A stretch of 64,000 bases of DNA. Origin: Pisciglobus halotolerans (lineage in GTDB: Bacteria > Bacillota > Bacilli > Lactobacillales > Carnobacteriaceae). The position numbers and the translations under genes were made by a program. Location of the stretch: the NCBI RefSeq assembly GCF_900113675.1, contig NZ_FOQE01000005.1, forward strand, positions 42,948 through 106,947, read 5' to 3'. The stretch's first letter is position 1, and each line of letters opens with the position of its first letter. Shown here piece by piece: positions 25,954 through 37,231 of the stretch. Below the pieces are notes generated by a model, which worked only from the letters and a program-made list of their open reading frames with translations, was not told the origin of the DNA and did not search any database.

Positions 25954-28182
25954 TTAGAAGCTTTCGTGCATTGTACGATTGATGACTTCTAATTGTTGTT
26001 CACGCGTTAGTTTAATAAAGTTGACAGCATATCCTGATACACGAATCGTCAATTGAGGATAGTTTTCTGGATGATCCATTGCATCGATCAACGTTTCTCT
26101 GTTGAACACGTTGATATTGACATGGTGTCCGCCTTTCGTAGCATATCCATCTAACATGCTGGATAAGTTTTCTTGTTGAACTTGGTCTTCTTTTCCTAAT
26201 GCTTTAGGAATAATTGAGAAAGTATTTGAAATACCATCTAAAGAGTATTCATAAGGGATCTTAGCTACAGAACTCAAGCTTGCTAGAGCACCATGAGTGT
26301 CGCGTCCGTGCATTGGGTTTGCTCCTGGGGCAAATGGTTCACCAGCTCTTCTTCCATCAGGCGTATTCCCTGTTTTCTTACCGTATACTACATTTGATGT
26401 AATCGTCAAAATAGAAGTAGTATGACGTGCATCACGATAAGCTGGATGTTTTTTCACTTTTGTCATGAAGGATTTCAATAAGTTGACACCGATTTGATCG
26501 GCACGATCATCATTGTTTCCGTATTTTGGATAATCTCCTTCAATCTCATAATCTACTGCTAATCCATCTTCATCCCGCAATACTTTTACTTTGGCATATT
26601 TGATCGCAGATAAAGAGTCGATCGCAACGGAGAATCCAGCAATTCCTGTCGCCATTGTCCGCATGATTTCTGAATCATGTAAGGCCATTTCAATTCTTTC
26701 ATAAGCGTATTTATCATGCATATAATGAATCACGTTTAATGTGTTTAGATATAAACCAGCTAGCCATTCAAGCATATCATCATACTTAGCAAGCACTTCA
26801 TCATAATCTAAATATTCAGCAGTGATCGGTTGGAATTTTGGTCCAGTTTGAACTTTGGTTTTTTCATCTATTCCGCCATTGATTGCATATAAAAGAGCTT
26901 TCGCCAAATTTGCACGCGCACCAAAGAACTGCATTTGCTTACCGATCCGCATAGCAGACACACAACAAGCGATACCATAGTCGTCTCCCCACTCTGGACG
27001 CATAATATCATCATTTTCGTATTGAACAGCACTAGACTGGATGGAAACATCTGCGCAGTAACGTTTAAAGTTTTCTGGCAAACGAGTGGACCAAAGAACT
27101 GTTAAGTTTGGTTCTGGTGCTGGTCCTAAGTTTGAAAGAGTGTGCAAGAAACGGTAGCTGCTTTTTGTTACCATGTGACGGCCATCTTCTCCCACACCGC
27201 CGATTGCTTCTGTTACCCATGTTGGGTCGCCTGAAAATAGGTCATTATATTCAGGTGTACGCGCAAATTTAACCAAACGCAATTTCATAATAAAGTGATC
27301 AACAATTTCTTGTGCTTCTGTTTCAGTTAATAGACCATTTTTCAAATCTCTTTCAATATAGATATCTAAGAAAGTTGATGTTCTTCCAAGTGACATTGCG
27401 GCACCGTTTTGTTCTTTAACGGCTGCCAAGTAACCTAAGTATAGCCATTGGAAAGCTTCTTTAGCATTTTCAGCAGGTCTAGCTAAGTCAAATCCATATA
27501 TCGTTCCAAGTTCTTTTAATTCATTTAAGGCACGAATTTGTTCGCTGATTTCTTCACGGTCGCGAATAACGTCATTTGACATAGTGCCATAGCCTTTATT
27601 TGCTTTGTCTGCTTCTTTTTCTTTGATCAAAGCATCGAGGCCATAAAGTGCGACTCGACGATAGTCTCCGATGATCCGGCCTCTACCGTAAGCATCTGGA
27701 AGCCCTGTGATAACTCCAGTTCGACGTGCAGCTCTCATTTCTGGCGTATAAACGTCGAATACACCATCATTATGTGTTTTACGATATTGACGGAAAATAT
27801 GAGAAATTTCAGGGTCGATTTCATAACCGTAAGCTTCAGCTGATTGTTCGCTCATGCGGATTCCGCCAAAAGGCTGCAAGCTGCGTTTAAATGGTTTGTC
27901 TGTTTGGAAACCGACAATTTGTTCTAATTCTTTATTCAAATAGCCAGCTTCATGAGAAGTGATCGTTGAAACGATTTTTGTGTCCATATCTAGTACGCCG
28001 CCAGCTTCACGTTCTTCTTTGTTTAAAGCTGAAACTTGGTCCCATAGCGCTGAAGTGCGTTCTGTTGGTCCTTCTAGAAAAGATTGATCGCCATTATAAG
28101 GTTGATAGTTTTGTTGAATAAAATCCCGAACGTCTACATTGTCTTTCCATTTACTTCCTTTAAATCCTTGCCATGCTTTCAT
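25954..28182 (-). CDS. pflB: Pyruvate formate-lyase (formate acetyltransferase)
   Basis: 742 residues, GGAGGG before the ATG. Splits pyruvate and CoA into acetyl-CoA and formate in mixed-acid fermentation. PFL domain with the catalytic Cys pair in [11 protein letters not shown], and a C-terminal glycyl radical site [10 protein letters not shown] with the Gly eight residues before INRTMHESF. Length is normal. Activated by the downstream pflA product. The promoter region has an imperfect TGTGAA/TTACAA-type repeat near 28213-28230 that could be a Rex or similar redox site (inference). Confidence 0.98.
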   Translation of the reverse strand: MKAWQGFKGSKWKDNVDVRDFIQQNYQPYNGDQSFLEGPTERTSALWDQVSALNKEEREAGGVLDMDTKIVSTITSHEAGYLNKELEQIVGFQTDKPFKRSLQPFGGIRMSEQSAEAYGYEIDPEISHIFRQYRKTHNDGVFDVYTPEMRAARRTGVITGLPDAYGRGRIIGDYRRVALYGLDALIKEKEADKANKGYGTMSNDVIRDREEISEQIRALNELKELGTIYGFDLARPAENAKEAFQWLYLGYLAAVKEQNGAAMSLGRTSTFLDIYIERDLKNGLLTETEAQEIVDHFIMKLRLVKFARTPEYNDLFSGDPTWVTEAIGGVGEDGRHMVTKSSYRFLHTLSNLGPAPEPNLTVLWSTRLPENFKRYCADVSIQSSAVQYENDDIMRPEWGDDYGIACCVSAMRIGKQMQFFGARANLAKALLYAINGGIDEKTKVQTGPKFQPITAEYLDYDEVLAKYDDMLEWLAGLYLNTLNVIHYMHDKYAYERIEMALHDSEIMRTMATGIAGFSVAIDSLSAIKYAKVKVLRDEDGLAVDYEIEGDYPKYGNNDDRADQIGVNLLKSFMTKVKKHPAYRDARHTTSILTITSNVVYGKKTGNTPDGRRAGEPFAPGANPMHGRDTHGALASLSSVAKIPYEYSLDGISNTFSIIPKALGKEDQVQQENLSSMLDGYATKGGHHVNINVFNRETLIDAMDHPENYPQLTIRVSGYAVNFIKLTREQQLEVINRTMHESF

Positions 28183-28231
28183 GCTTTTCCCTCCATCGAA
28201 TCAAGCTGATTGTAATTGCTTTCACATGCTC

Positions 28232-28259
28232 ATTATAGCACATATTTTTTTAAAGACAA
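28232..28259 (-). promoter_or_regulatory. Promoter of pflBA
   Basis: On the minus strand TTGTCT (28259-28254), 16-nt spacer, TATAAT (28237-28232) with an extended TGC before it. Confidence 0.7.
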
Positions 28260-28419
28260 TCCTTTCATTACATTTATCTAAAAGCTTTTTATAATCAATT
28301 TGTTTGCGATTACATTTAAGTATAAAAAAATTAAATAAAGAATATAAGGAAACACTTGTGAACAATAAAACTTTTTTGATAACGAAACTAGTTGATCCTT
28401 TCTTTGGTATCAAAAGACA

Positions 28420-28463
28420 AAAAAAGAAGCTGAGTTCGCTATTAAGCGTCAGCTTCTTTTTTT
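28420..28463 (-). terminator. Terminator after parC
   Basis: AGAAGCTGA (28425-28433) pairs with TCAGCTTCT (28449-28457) with an inner CGCT/AGCG; seven T follow in the minus direction. Confidence 0.88.
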
Positions 28464-28465
28464 GA

Positions 28466-30937
28466 CTAATGTTCTTCCTCTTGATCAATGTAGACAAGAT
28501 CGTCTTTTCTAATATTTACTGGTTTTCCATCTGTTTTTTCATCTAGGATAAAGGATCCATTACTGTAGCGATCACTAATCGCAAATTTTTTCGGCACAAA
28601 AGAAATTTCTTTTTGTTGATCGGTCATGATCGTAAAAGTATTTTCATTGCTTTCCTGTACATCGATCAAATCAGCTACACGGTGGGCATTCTTTTTCAGT
28701 TCTCTTAAGACTTGTAAACCTCGTTTGGCTCTGCTCAAGACATCAAACGCTTTAAGATCCATTTTTTTAATGGTTCCGCGTTCAGTCAGCAGCATCACTT
28801 CAGCTTTTTCAGAAGACGTATTGAATAATGCGCCGTTGATCACACGGTCCTCTTTTTTCAAATTCATTGCCTTTACACCTGCAGCTTTAGCGCCAACTAC
28901 TGGTACTTCCTCTAGAGCATATCTAAGCCCGAAACCTAAATAAGATACAAGGAAAATATCTTGTTTTTCATTTGGATTAGTTTTGATGACATTGAGCACT
29001 CGGTCGGTATCTGTCTTTAATTTAATGGCGACAGAGCTTTTGGTTTTATAACTTCTTGTGGGAGTAAATTGGTCGGCAGCTGATTGTTTGATATACCCTT
29101 CTTGGGTCATCAACACAAAAGCATCATTGTCTGAAAACTCTGCTAATCCAAATACTTTCAATACTCTTTCATCTGTCTCTAAGCGCACAGTTTGAGATAA
29201 GTGTTCACCCATATCTTTCCATCTTAAGTCGGTGATTTCATGAACAGGCCGATAAATCAAATTCCCTTTGTTTGTAAACATCAAGACATGTTCCAATGTC
29301 GTCATCTGCTGTACAAAAATTTGATAGTCGCCTTCTTTTAATCCAATTTCTTCAGCAGGCGAGGCGCTGTAAGATCTTAGACTCGTCCGTTTGATATAGC
29401 CTTCACTCGTTACAGATACCACTGTATCTTCCTCTGGAACTAAAACTTCTTTTTCTACTTTTAATTCCTCGATTTCTTCTTCGATCACTGTCATTCTGGG
29501 TTTAGCATATCTTTTTTTCACGTCATTCAATTCTTTTTTAATGACTTTCCCCATTTCAGAAGGATCAGTTAGAATCTTATGGTACTTCTTGATCTGCTTT
29601 TTCAACTCTTCTGCTTCTTTCTGTAAAGCAGTAATATCGGTATTGGTCAAACGATACAGTTGTAAAGAGACGATCGCTTCCGCTTGAATTTCAGTAAAAC
29701 CAAAGGCAGTCATAATATTTTGCTTAGCATTCTTTTTATCTTTGCTTTCTCTGATCGTTTTGATCACATCATCTAATATAGAGATTGCTTTGATCAAACC
29801 ATCTACGATTTCTTGTCTATGATTGGCTTTACGCAAATTATATTTGGTTCTTCTTGTGACGATATCTGTTTTATGTTCTAAATAAGCGGTGATCATCTGT
29901 TTTAAACCTACTAATGTAGGACGCTTATCATCGATCGCAACCATATTGAAGTTGTAAGTGATCTGCAGATCAGTATTTTTTAGTAAATACGTTAAAATTC
30001 CTTCTGCATTCACTTCTTTTTTCAGTTCAATCACGATGCGAAGTCCATTGCGGTCTGTTTCATCTCTTACTTCAGCAATACCTTCAATTTTCTTGTTTAA
30101 GCGGACTTCATCCATCTTACGTACCAATGCAGCTTTATTCACTTCATACGGAATCTCAGAAATAGCAATTTGCTGTTTCCCGCCGCGCAAGTCTTCGATC
30201 TCTGTTTTCGAACGAACAATAATTTTTCCTTTTCCTGATCGATAAGCTTTTTTGATGCCTTCTAGACCTTGAATAATCCCACCTGTAGGAAAATCCGGTC
30301 CTTTGATAAACTGCATCAATTTGGGCAATTCAGCCTCAGGGTGGTCAACTAAGTACACAGTCGCATCAATCACTTCCCCAAGGTTGTGTGTCGGGATATC
30401 TGTTGCATAACCAGCCGAGATGCCTGTGGCACCATTTACCAAAAGATTGGGATAACCGGCTGGTAAAACCATAGGCTCTTCTGTCGTATCATCGAAGTTT
30501 AGAACGAAGTCGACCGTTTCTTTTTCAATATCTTTTAACAACTCTGCTGAAATTGGCGATAATCTGGCTTCTGTATAACGCATGGCTGCTGGTGGATCTC
30601 CATCCATACTTCCGTTGTTTCCATGCATTTCAATCAGCGCTTCACGTTGTTTCCAGTCTTGGCTTAAACGGACCATCGCTTCGTACACACTTGAATCGCC
30701 ATGTGGGTGATAATTCCCGATGACATTTCCGACTGTTTTAGCTGATTTACGAAATCCCTTGTCTGCCGTATTTCCATCTTGGTTCATGGCGAATAAAATA
30801 CGTCTTTGAACTGGTTTCAAACCATCGCGGATATCTGGGAGTGCTCGCTCTTGGATAATATATTTCGAATAACGTCCAAAGCGATCCCCCATCACTTCTT
30901 CTAATGTTAATTCTTGAATTTCAGCTCTATTCTCCAC
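28466..30937 (-). CDS. parC: DNA topoisomerase IV subunit A
   Basis: 823 residues from a GTG at 30937, chosen because AAGGA is ten bases upstream and residue 2 onward ([13 protein letters not shown]) is the family N terminus; a GTG three codons earlier is too close to that site. Breakage-reunion domain with the catalytic Tyr in [10 protein letters not shown] (about 122), and a C-terminal DNA-wrapping beta-pinwheel. The quinolone-resistance region reads [12 protein letters not shown], so the Ser and Glu usually changed in resistant strains are wild type. The start lies inside the end of parE. Decatenates replicated chromosomes with ParE. Confidence 0.97.
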   Translation of the reverse strand: MENRAEIQELTLEEVMGDRFGRYSKYIIQERALPDIRDGLKPVQRRILFAMNQDGNTADKGFRKSAKTVGNVIGNYHPHGDSSVYEAMVRLSQDWKQREALIEMHGNNGSMDGDPPAAMRYTEARLSPISAELLKDIEKETVDFVLNFDDTTEEPMVLPAGYPNLLVNGATGISAGYATDIPTHNLGEVIDATVYLVDHPEAELPKLMQFIKGPDFPTGGIIQGLEGIKKAYRSGKGKIIVRSKTEIEDLRGGKQQIAISEIPYEVNKAALVRKMDEVRLNKKIEGIAEVRDETDRNGLRIVIELKKEVNAEGILTYLLKNTDLQITYNFNMVAIDDKRPTLVGLKQMITAYLEHKTDIVTRRTKYNLRKANHRQEIVDGLIKAISILDDVIKTIRESKDKKNAKQNIMTAFGFTEIQAEAIVSLQLYRLTNTDITALQKEAEELKKQIKKYHKILTDPSEMGKVIKKELNDVKKRYAKPRMTVIEEEIEELKVEKEVLVPEEDTVVSVTSEGYIKRTSLRSYSASPAEEIGLKEGDYQIFVQQMTTLEHVLMFTNKGNLIYRPVHEITDLRWKDMGEHLSQTVRLETDERVLKVFGLAEFSDNDAFVLMTQEGYIKQSAADQFTPTRSYKTKSSVAIKLKTDTDRVLNVIKTNPNEKQDIFLVSYLGFGLRYALEEVPVVGAKAAGVKAMNLKKEDRVINGALFNTSSEKAEVMLLTERGTIKKMDLKAFDVLSRAKRGLQVLRELKKNAHRVADLIDVQESNENTFTIMTDQQKEISFVPKKFAISDRYSNGSFILDEKTDGKPVNIRKDDLVYIDQEEEH

Positions 30938-32924
30938 TGATTGCACTTCCTTCGTTCACTAATTCAGAATCGTTCATGATTTGGCTGTTTTCTAAAATAC
31001 TACCATCTTCTTCAAGCGAGAATTCTACATGAGATTCGATCCACTTTCTTCTAGGTTCAACTTTGTTCCCCATCAAAACAGAAACACGGCGTTCTGCTTG
31101 AGCTGCATCATCGATGCGCACACGGATCAATGTTCTTGTCTCTGGGTCCATCGTTGTTTCCCATAATTGTTCTGCATTCATTTCCCCTAACCCTTTATAG
31201 CGTTGCAACGTATAATTTTTCCCAAACGTTTTAGACACTTTTGCTAATTCTTCATCGGTCCAAGCATAGGTGATTTTTTCTTTTTTTCCGCTGCCTCTTG
31301 ATAGTTTATATAAAGGCGGCAAAGCTAAATAAATTTTGCCAGCTTCAATCAATGGTTTCATATACCGATAAAAGAAAGTTAAGAGTAGAACTTGAATATG
31401 AGCACCGTCTGTATCTGCATCAGTCATAATAATGATTTTGTCATAGTTGCAATCATTCAAGTCAAATTCAGGTCCCACACCGGCACCGATCGTATAGATC
31501 ATGGTGTTGATTTCTTCATTTTTTAAAATGTCTTGAATATTGGCTTTTTCCGTATTGATGACTTTCCCTCGCAAAGGCAAGATGGCTTGAAACTTGCGGT
31601 CTCGTCCTTGTTTTGCTGAACCGCCAGCAGAATCTCCTTCTACCAGATATAATTCATTTTTCTTTGCATTTTTACTTTGAGCAGGTGTTAGCTTTCCTGA
31701 CAACAAAGATTCTCCTTTGCGGCGTTTCTTGCCGTTACGGCTTTCATCGCGTGCTTTTCGCGCAGCATTTCTAGCTTCTCTCGCTTTGATCGATTTACGT
31801 ACCAGTTGCCGGCTCTGATCGCCATTTTCAATTAAATAATAGCTCAGTTTTTCTCCTAGCACATTATCTACTGCTGAGCGAGCTTGAGGAGTCCCTAATT
31901 TACTTTTCGTTTGGCCTTCAAATTGCAATTGATCTTCAGGGATCCGCACAGAGATGATAGCCGTCAGCCCTTCACGTACATCGCTGCCTTCTAGGTTTTT
32001 ATCTTTTTCTTTCAACAAATTGACTTTACGGGCATATTCGTTAAAAGATTTCGTCATAGAGGTTTTCATCCCTGCCTCATGTGTCCCGCCATCTTTTGTC
32101 CGCACATTATTCACAAATGACAACACATTTTCTGAATAGCCGTCATTATATTGAAAAGCAAATTCAACTTCGATGCCATTGTTGGATCCTGAAAAATAGG
32201 CAACAGGTATTAACGTATCTTTGTCTTCATTCAAATAGTCAACAAATTCTTTGATTCCTTCTTCATAGTGAAAAACATCCGATTTGTCTGTTCGTTCATC
32301 GATCAACTCGATTCGAACATCTTTTAATAGAAAAGCAGATTCTCTTAAACGTTCAGATAACGTATCATAAGAGAATTGAGAGGTAGAGAAGATGGTTTGG
32401 TCAGGTTTAAAGTGAACGAGCGTACCATTTTTCTTACTGCTTGTCTTTTCTTTTTTTAAACCGCCTTTTGGTTTTCCGCCATTTATAAATTGCTGAGTAT
32501 ATTTAAAACCGTCTCGAATAACGGAAACGGACAGCTTTTCAGACAAGGCATTAACCACACTGGCTCCTACACCATGCAGTCCGCCTGATGTTTTATATCC
32601 GCCTTGACCGAATTTACCACCGGCATGCAAAACGGTAAAAATAACTTGAATCGTTGGAATTCCTGAAGCATGCATACCAACTGGCATTCCTCGCCCATTG
32701 TCGCGGACAGAGATGCTATTGTCTTTGTGGATCGTCACAGTGATCTCATTACCGAAACCGGATAAAATTTCATCTACTGAGTTATCGACGATTTCATAAA
32801 CAAGGTGATGCAAACCACGTGTATCTGTAGACCCAATATACATACCAGGTCTTTTTCTCACTGCTTCTAATCCTTCTAGAACTTGGATAGAAGCATCATT
32901 ATATTCATATTTTTTCTTTGGCAT
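30927..32924 (-). CDS. parE: DNA topoisomerase IV subunit B
   Basis: 665 residues, AAGGAG before the ATG. GHKL ATPase domain (EIVDNSVDE with the catalytic Glu, [28 protein letters not shown]), transducer and TOPRIM domain ([17 protein letters not shown], then [11 protein letters not shown] with the metal ligands). ATP-driven subunit of topoisomerase IV; overlaps parC so both are made in equal amounts. Divergent from plsY, as in Bacillus. The 332-nt gap to plsY contains the promoter and a possible attenuator. Confidence 0.97.
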   Translation of the reverse strand: MPKKKYEYNDASIQVLEGLEAVRKRPGMYIGSTDTRGLHHLVYEIVDNSVDEILSGFGNEITVTIHKDNSISVRDNGRGMPVGMHASGIPTIQVIFTVLHAGGKFGQGGYKTSGGLHGVGASVVNALSEKLSVSVIRDGFKYTQQFINGGKPKGGLKKEKTSSKKNGTLVHFKPDQTIFSTSQFSYDTLSERLRESAFLLKDVRIELIDERTDKSDVFHYEEGIKEFVDYLNEDKDTLIPVAYFSGSNNGIEVEFAFQYNDGYSENVLSFVNNVRTKDGGTHEAGMKTSMTKSFNEYARKVNLLKEKDKNLEGSDVREGLTAIISVRIPEDQLQFEGQTKSKLGTPQARSAVDNVLGEKLSYYLIENGDQSRQLVRKSIKAREARNAARKARDESRNGKKRRKGESLLSGKLTPAQSKNAKKNELYLVEGDSAGGSAKQGRDRKFQAILPLRGKVINTEKANIQDILKNEEINTMIYTIGAGVGPEFDLNDCNYDKIIIMTDADTDGAHIQVLLLTFFYRYMKPLIEAGKIYLALPPLYKLSRGSGKKEKITYAWTDEELAKVSKTFGKNYTLQRYKGLGEMNAEQLWETTMDPETRTLIRVRIDDAAQAERRVSVLMGNKVEPRRKWIESHVEFSLEEDGSILENSQIMNDSELVNEGSAISGE

Positions 32925-33031
32925 ACTTGCAAAACTCCTTATACCATTTTACTGTATTATCGTTTCTGTCATCTTTCCCGAGAAACACCTATTCTATCAT
33001 ACGCTAATCTCTTTTAAAAAAAAAGAAAAAT

Positions 33032-33146
33032 AAAACAGTCGCAGACTGCTTTAAAGAATGATGAGGTGACAAACAATTGAATCAAAAAGGACTTTCCTCT
33101 AAAAATCAGTCTGGCGATGCGAATAAGTGTTCCCTTTATTATAGCA
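33032..33146 (-). promoter_or_regulatory. parE promoter with possible upstream attenuator
   Basis: On the minus strand an extended -10 TGC-TATAAT (33146-33138) lies about 215 nt before parE. Between them a 9-bp hairpin (33052-33032, arms AAAGCAGTC/GACTGTTTT) runs into a T-rich stretch. An upstream CAGACTG (33113-33107) could pair with the hairpin's 5' arm and loop instead. A second weak -10 (TATGAT, near 33003) is closer to parE. Confidence 0.35.
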
Positions 33147-33205
33147 AACAATCCAATGAATTACACTATATTTCCCTGAGAAGATAGCAATTACAACAAA
33201 TAAGT

Positions 33206-33214
33206 GTTAAAATA
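33206..33214 (+). promoter_or_regulatory. Extended -10 of plsY
   Basis: TGT-TAAAAT; the -35 region (TAGCAA at 33186-33191) is poor. Confidence 0.4.
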
Positions 33215-33257
33215 AGACGTCAAAAGAAACGGTTCAATGAAGGAGAGAAAAGATTTC

Positions 33258-33863
33258 GTGACATCGATTATTCTATTTGTTCTTTCTTATTTTCTCGGTT
33301 CGATCCCTTCAGGTGTATGGATCGGAAAAAAATTCTACCATACAGACATTCGTAAACATGGTAGCGGAAATACAGGTACGACGAACACCTTTCGCGTCCT
33401 TGGTGTCAAAGCAGGGATTGCTGTACTATTAGCCGATGTTTTAAAAGGAACTTTAGCAGCTAGTTTGCCTTATTTTTTTCATTCTAGTCTAAATCCAATG
33501 GTGGTTGGATTAGGCGCTATTTTAGGACATACTTATCCTATCTTTGCTCAGTTTAAGGGTGGAAAAGCTGTTGCAACTAGTGCAGGTGTTCTGTTGGCTT
33601 ATAACCCGCCATTTTTCCTGTTCTGTGCAGCCTTATTTTTGGTGATTTTATACTTTTCTAGAATGGTGAGCTTTTCAAGCATGTTATCCCTTGTTTTAAT
33701 TGCGATCACGACATTGTTTATCCATGATTGGATCCTCACGCTGATTGCCTTTGTTTTGGCTATCTTTATCATTTATCGTCATCGAGCCAATATTCAGCGC
33801 ATCAAAAATGGAACAGAAAGCAAAGTGCCTTTCGGATACGGTTATAAAAAAGAGAATAAATAA
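33258..33863 (+). CDS. plsY: Glycerol-3-phosphate acyltransferase (acyl-phosphate dependent)
   Basis: 201 residues from the GTG at 33258, since AAGGAGAG lies ten bases before it; an ATG at 33237 sits upstream of that ribosome site and is rejected. Polytopic membrane enzyme with about five helices that transfers an acyl group from acyl-phosphate to glycerol-3-phosphate, first step of phospholipid synthesis. Signatures: [33 protein letters not shown] and [18 protein letters not shown]. Divergent from parE and monocistronic with a terminator. Confidence 0.96.
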   Translation: MTSIILFVLSYFLGSIPSGVWIGKKFYHTDIRKHGSGNTGTTNTFRVLGVKAGIAVLLADVLKGTLAASLPYFFHSSLNPMVVGLGAILGHTYPIFAQFKGGKAVATSAGVLLAYNPPFFLFCAALFLVILYFSRMVSFSSMLSLVLIAITTLFIHDWILTLIAFVLAIFIIYRHRANIQRIKNGTESKVPFGYGYKKENK

Positions 33864-33875
33864 AAAGAACAATGA

Positions 33876-33915
33876 AAAAACACTTTAAGGGTTCAAACCT
33901 TTAAAGTGTTTTTGT
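33876..33915. terminator. Bidirectional terminator, plsY / epimerase-like gene
   Basis: AACACTTTAAGG pairs with CCTTTAAAGTGTT around a short loop, with T-runs on both strands. Confidence 0.85.
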
Positions 33916-33954
33916 TTACCCATAATTGATCAGCAATTCAATCATTCACTTCCA

Positions 33955-34833
33955 TCAATCAACAGTAATTTGATAATGAGCTTCAAAATTTTGTTGAGGC
34001 TCTAAACTCTGAATCCCGGTTTTCTCTTCTAATTTCCCGCTTGCATCGGTGGTATCTGCAATGCCGAACCAAGGCTCGATACATACAAAAGGAGCTTCTT
34101 TTTGGGCAACAGACCAAATTCCGGTATAAGGAAAATCTTCGAATGTGACACTTACTTTGTGTGTTGTCTTATCTGACTCGATCGAGAATGTATTTGTGCC
34201 AGCTGTTTCGTAAATCAAAGCATCGTGTTCAAAAAGTTTTCTGGATAAGGCCATCGGTGTATTTGTTTGTCCGATGGTTTTATTAGCTGTATCAACAAAG
34301 AGACCTTCTAATGGAATCAACTTTCTAGTTTCTCTTGGCAGGAAACTAAGGTAATAATCTTCAAAAGAAGTCGTATCAGTTAATGGCACATTGAATCCTG
34401 GATGCGCTCCGATCGAGAAGTACATCTTTTCTTCTGTGTCACGATTTTCCACTGCATAGGTTACTTGTACTGAATTTTCAGACACAACATATCGAATCAG
34501 CAAAGAAAAATCAAATGGATAACGGCTTTTTGTTTCTTCTGTCGCTGTTAGTTGGAGCGTGGCTTCATTTTCATTTTGCGATACGACTTGAAAGACTTGA
34601 TCGCGAGCAAAACCATGCTGATTGAGTGAATAGGTCTTTCCTTGATAAGTATATTGGTTATTTTTTAAACGACCCACAATGGGGAATAAAACAGGAGCAT
34701 GTCGGCCCCAATAGTCAGGGTCTCCTTGCCATAAGTACTCTATTCCTGTTTTACGATGCTTGATACTAGTCAATTAAGCACCTTGTTCCGTAATGGTCAC
34801 AGTTAATTGGTCTGATTTAAGATAAATTGCCAT
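33955..34833 (-). pseudogene. Aldose 1-epimerase family protein, interrupted by an in-frame stop
   Basis: The well-placed start is the ATG at 34833 (AAAGGAGG upstream), giving AIYLKSDQLTVTITEQGA then TAA (34776-34774) at codon 20, then LTSIKHRKTGIEYLW in the same frame. Relatives read GAELTSI at this point, so a single GAA to TAA change explains it. The rest (272 codons from the TTG at 34773) is intact: LNQHGFARDQ, YFSIGAHPGFNVPL (catalytic His region) and CIEPWFG, as in YihR/LacX-like galactose mutarotase-related proteins. Re-initiation at the TTG next to the stop could give a near-complete protein. Substrate is unknown. Confidence 0.75.
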
Positions 34834-34857
34834 CATGATCCTCCTTTGAGCGTTCAA

Positions 34858-34905
34858 ATAAAAAAACAGGCTCCACAAAAATTTTAAATTGCTTGTGAAA
34901 CCCAT
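34858..34905 (-). terminator. Terminator after codY
   Basis: On the minus strand GGTTTCACAA pairs with TTGTGGAGCC (two G-U pairs), followed by TGTTTTTTT. Confidence 0.7.
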
Positions 34906-34926
34906 TTTGGGAAAATAAGCGTGTTG

Positions 34927-35730
34927 TTATCTGTCGATCCCTAAAGCTTTTAAGATGTTAGGATTATTGATATGAATAAAGGTTCCTTTCATTCCTAAAG
35001 AACGCGATTCAACAATACCGGCTGATTCTATTTTTCTTAAAGCATTTACAATGACAGAACGAGTGACACCTATACGATCAGCTACATTAGAGGCCGTTAA
35101 CCTGCCTTCTAACCCGTCTAATTGTTCAAAAACAGCTTTTAAAGCCTTTAATTCACTATAGGAGAGGGTATTTAAAGCCATATTGATCATAGCTTCATCT
35201 CGAGTCGCTTTTTCGATCTCATTATTTTTCTTATTTAATACTTCGATGCCAGTCAAAGCAGAAGCGTGTTCTGCTAAGATCAAGTCATCATTATTGAATT
35301 CAGGTTCCATTCGAGCCAGCAACAATGTACCCAGTCTGTCACCAGCTGCGAATATCGGAATAATCGTCGTCAATCCATTGGCAAATAAGTCGCGTGATTC
35401 AGTTGGGAAAACTGTATATTCACTTTCAATACCGATATTTGAAGAAGTACGAGTAATCTCCAGCATACTAGAAGCATAAGCAGCAGGAAATTGTTTATTG
35501 TTCAGCATTTGCTTGACTCGTTCATTATTGATATGATGCTTTTCGTAATAACCAAGCAACTTGCCAGTCGCATCAATCAAATAGGTATTGGCATTCAAAA
35601 TATCTCCTAAGATATTCATCATTTCTGTGAAAGGCAAATCTTCCACTTCAAGATTTGTTTCAACGATCCCGCCAGAGGTTTGTAGTACTCGATTCATTTT
35701 TCTTATTTTTTCAAGCAAACCTTCATTCAT
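34927..35730 (-). CDS. codY: GTP-sensing global repressor CodY
   Basis: 267 residues, GGAGG before the ATG. N-terminal GAF domain (about 1-155) that binds branched-chain amino acids, and a C-terminal winged helix with the conserved recognition segment TASNVADRIGVTRSVIVNALRK (about 208-229). Represses nutrient-acquisition and stationary-phase genes when GTP and isoleucine are high. Last gene of the topA-xerC-hslV-hslU-codY run, 24 nt after hslU, the same order as in Bacillus subtilis. Confidence 0.97.
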   Translation of the reverse strand: MNEGLLEKIRKMNRVLQTSGGIVETNLEVEDLPFTEMMNILGDILNANTYLIDATGKLLGYYEKHHINNERVKQMLNNKQFPAAYASSMLEITRTSSNIGIESEYTVFPTESRDLFANGLTTIIPIFAAGDRLGTLLLARMEPEFNNDDLILAEHASALTGIEVLNKKNNEIEKATRDEAMINMALNTLSYSELKALKAVFEQLDGLEGRLTASNVADRIGVTRSVIVNALRKIESAGIVESRSLGMKGTFIHINNPNILKALGIDR

Positions 35731-35754
35731 CTTTTTCCTCCAACCTGCTTATTC

Positions 35755-37182
35755 CTAAAGAATATAGCGACTTAAGTCTTTATCAGAAGCAATGTGCTTC
35801 AATTTGTCGTCTACATAATTTTCTGTAATGGTGATTTCACCCATTTGCATATCAGGTGCTTCGAATAGCAGATCTTCTAGAACTTTTTCTAAGATCGTGT
35901 GTAAGCGTCGAGCACCAATGTTATCTGTCTCGCTATTCACTTCATACGCAATCTCTGCGATTCGTTCAATCGATTCATACGTAAAGGTCATATCAATGTT
36001 TTCAGTTTTGAGCATTTCACGGTATTGTTTGATCAAGGCGTTATTTGGCTCAGTTAAGATCTTGACAAAGTCATCTTTTGTCAAATCTTCTAATTCAACA
36101 CGAATCGGGAACCGTCCTTGCAGCTCTGGAATCAAGTCGCTTGGTTTAGACACATGGAAAGCTCCTGAGGCAATGAATAAGATATGATCTGTATGGATTG
36201 AACCATATTTTGTATTGACTTGAGAACCTTCAACGATTGGCAAGATATCTCTTTGTACCCCTTCACGAGAAACTGTCCCATCATTTTGTCCTTTAGAAGT
36301 GATTTTGTCGATTTCGTCGATAAAAATAATGCCGGCACTTTGAGCTAGATCAAGAGCTTCTGCATGAATGTCTTCGTTATTTACTAATTTTTCAGATTCT
36401 TCTTGGACAAACACATCAATCGCTTCTCTGACTGTAACGTTCCGCTCAACTTTTTTCTTAGGAGACAAAGCCCCTAATGTTTCAGATAAATCGATTCCCA
36501 TCTGTTCCATACCCGCATTCATAGGAGTGTTTACAGGTTTCTTCTGTTCAACGACTTTGATCGTTACTTCCCGGTTATCTAGAAGTCCATCACGAATCTG
36601 TTGTTTGATTCGATCACGGTCAGCTGAAATTTCAGCTGTCACTTCTTCTTCCTCTTCTGGTTCTTCGCCCGACAATTGATTAGGGTTGATCCCCATATTT
36701 TGGAACATTGCGCCAAATGGGTTATTTGCCGCATTACTTTGTCTTTTTTCTTTTTTGATGCCTGGTATTAAAATCTTAGCGACGCGATCGATCGCTTTTT
36801 TCTCAGCTTGTGTATAAACACGAGCGTATTGCTGTTTTTTAACCAATTGAATGGCAGATTCTACTAGGTCTCTGACCATGGATTCTACATCACGACCGAT
36901 GTAACCAACTTCAGTAAATTTTGTTGCTTCGACCTTTATAAAAGGTGAGTGAACGATCGTTGCCAAACGACGCGCAATTTCTGTTTTCCCTACACCAGTT
37001 GGTCCAATCATCAAAATATTTTTTGGTGTGATCTCTTCTTGCATTTCATCATCGAGCTGCAACCGGCGATACCGATTTCTAAGGGCCACGGCAACAGATT
37101 TTTTAGCTGCGTCCTGTCCGATGATATATTTGTCTAATTCCGAAACGATTTCTCTTGGTTTCATATTTCCTTGAGTTTTCAT
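35755..37182 (-). CDS. hslU: HslU (ClpY) AAA+ ATPase of the HslUV protease
   Basis: 475 residues. Walker A GPTGVGKTEIA (about 57-67) and Walker B IIFIDEIDKI, an acidic I-domain (about 110-240, unfoldase substrate dock), GRFPIRVEL and a sensor-2 segment TDNIGARRLHT; the C-terminal DLSRYIL docks into HslV. AAGGA lies about ten bases before the ATG. Unfolds substrates for HslV. Confidence 0.97.
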   Translation of the reverse strand: MKTQGNMKPREIVSELDKYIIGQDAAKKSVAVALRNRYRRLQLDDEMQEEITPKNILMIGPTGVGKTEIARRLATIVHSPFIKVEATKFTEVGYIGRDVESMVRDLVESAIQLVKKQQYARVYTQAEKKAIDRVAKILIPGIKKEKRQSNAANNPFGAMFQNMGINPNQLSGEEPEEEEEVTAEISADRDRIKQQIRDGLLDNREVTIKVVEQKKPVNTPMNAGMEQMGIDLSETLGALSPKKKVERNVTVREAIDVFVQEESEKLVNNEDIHAEALDLAQSAGIIFIDEIDKITSKGQNDGTVSREGVQRDILPIVEGSQVNTKYGSIHTDHILFIASGAFHVSKPSDLIPELQGRFPIRVELEDLTKDDFVKILTEPNNALIKQYREMLKTENIDMTFTYESIERIAEIAYEVNSETDNIGARRLHTILEKVLEDLLFEAPDMQMGEITITENYVDDKLKHIASDKDLSRYIL

Positions 37183-37231
37183 CTTTTCACGTCCTTGTTT
37201 ATACTTTGAGAAAAACTTTCCAATAAATCTT

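Larger units (their letters stand above)
32925..33257. other. parE/plsY divergent intergenic region
   Basis: 333 nt without a gene; holds the two promoters and the possible parE attenuator listed separately. Nothing else is seen. Confidence 0.6.

Noticed and set aside
28213..28230. Rex operator before pflB.
   Set aside because: The repeat is imperfect (a base missing from the second half-site), so it is mentioned only as a possibility under pflB.
29390..30700. Fluoroquinolone-resistance change in parC.
   Set aside because: The resistance-determining region is wild type (Ser and Glu present in [10 protein letters not shown]).
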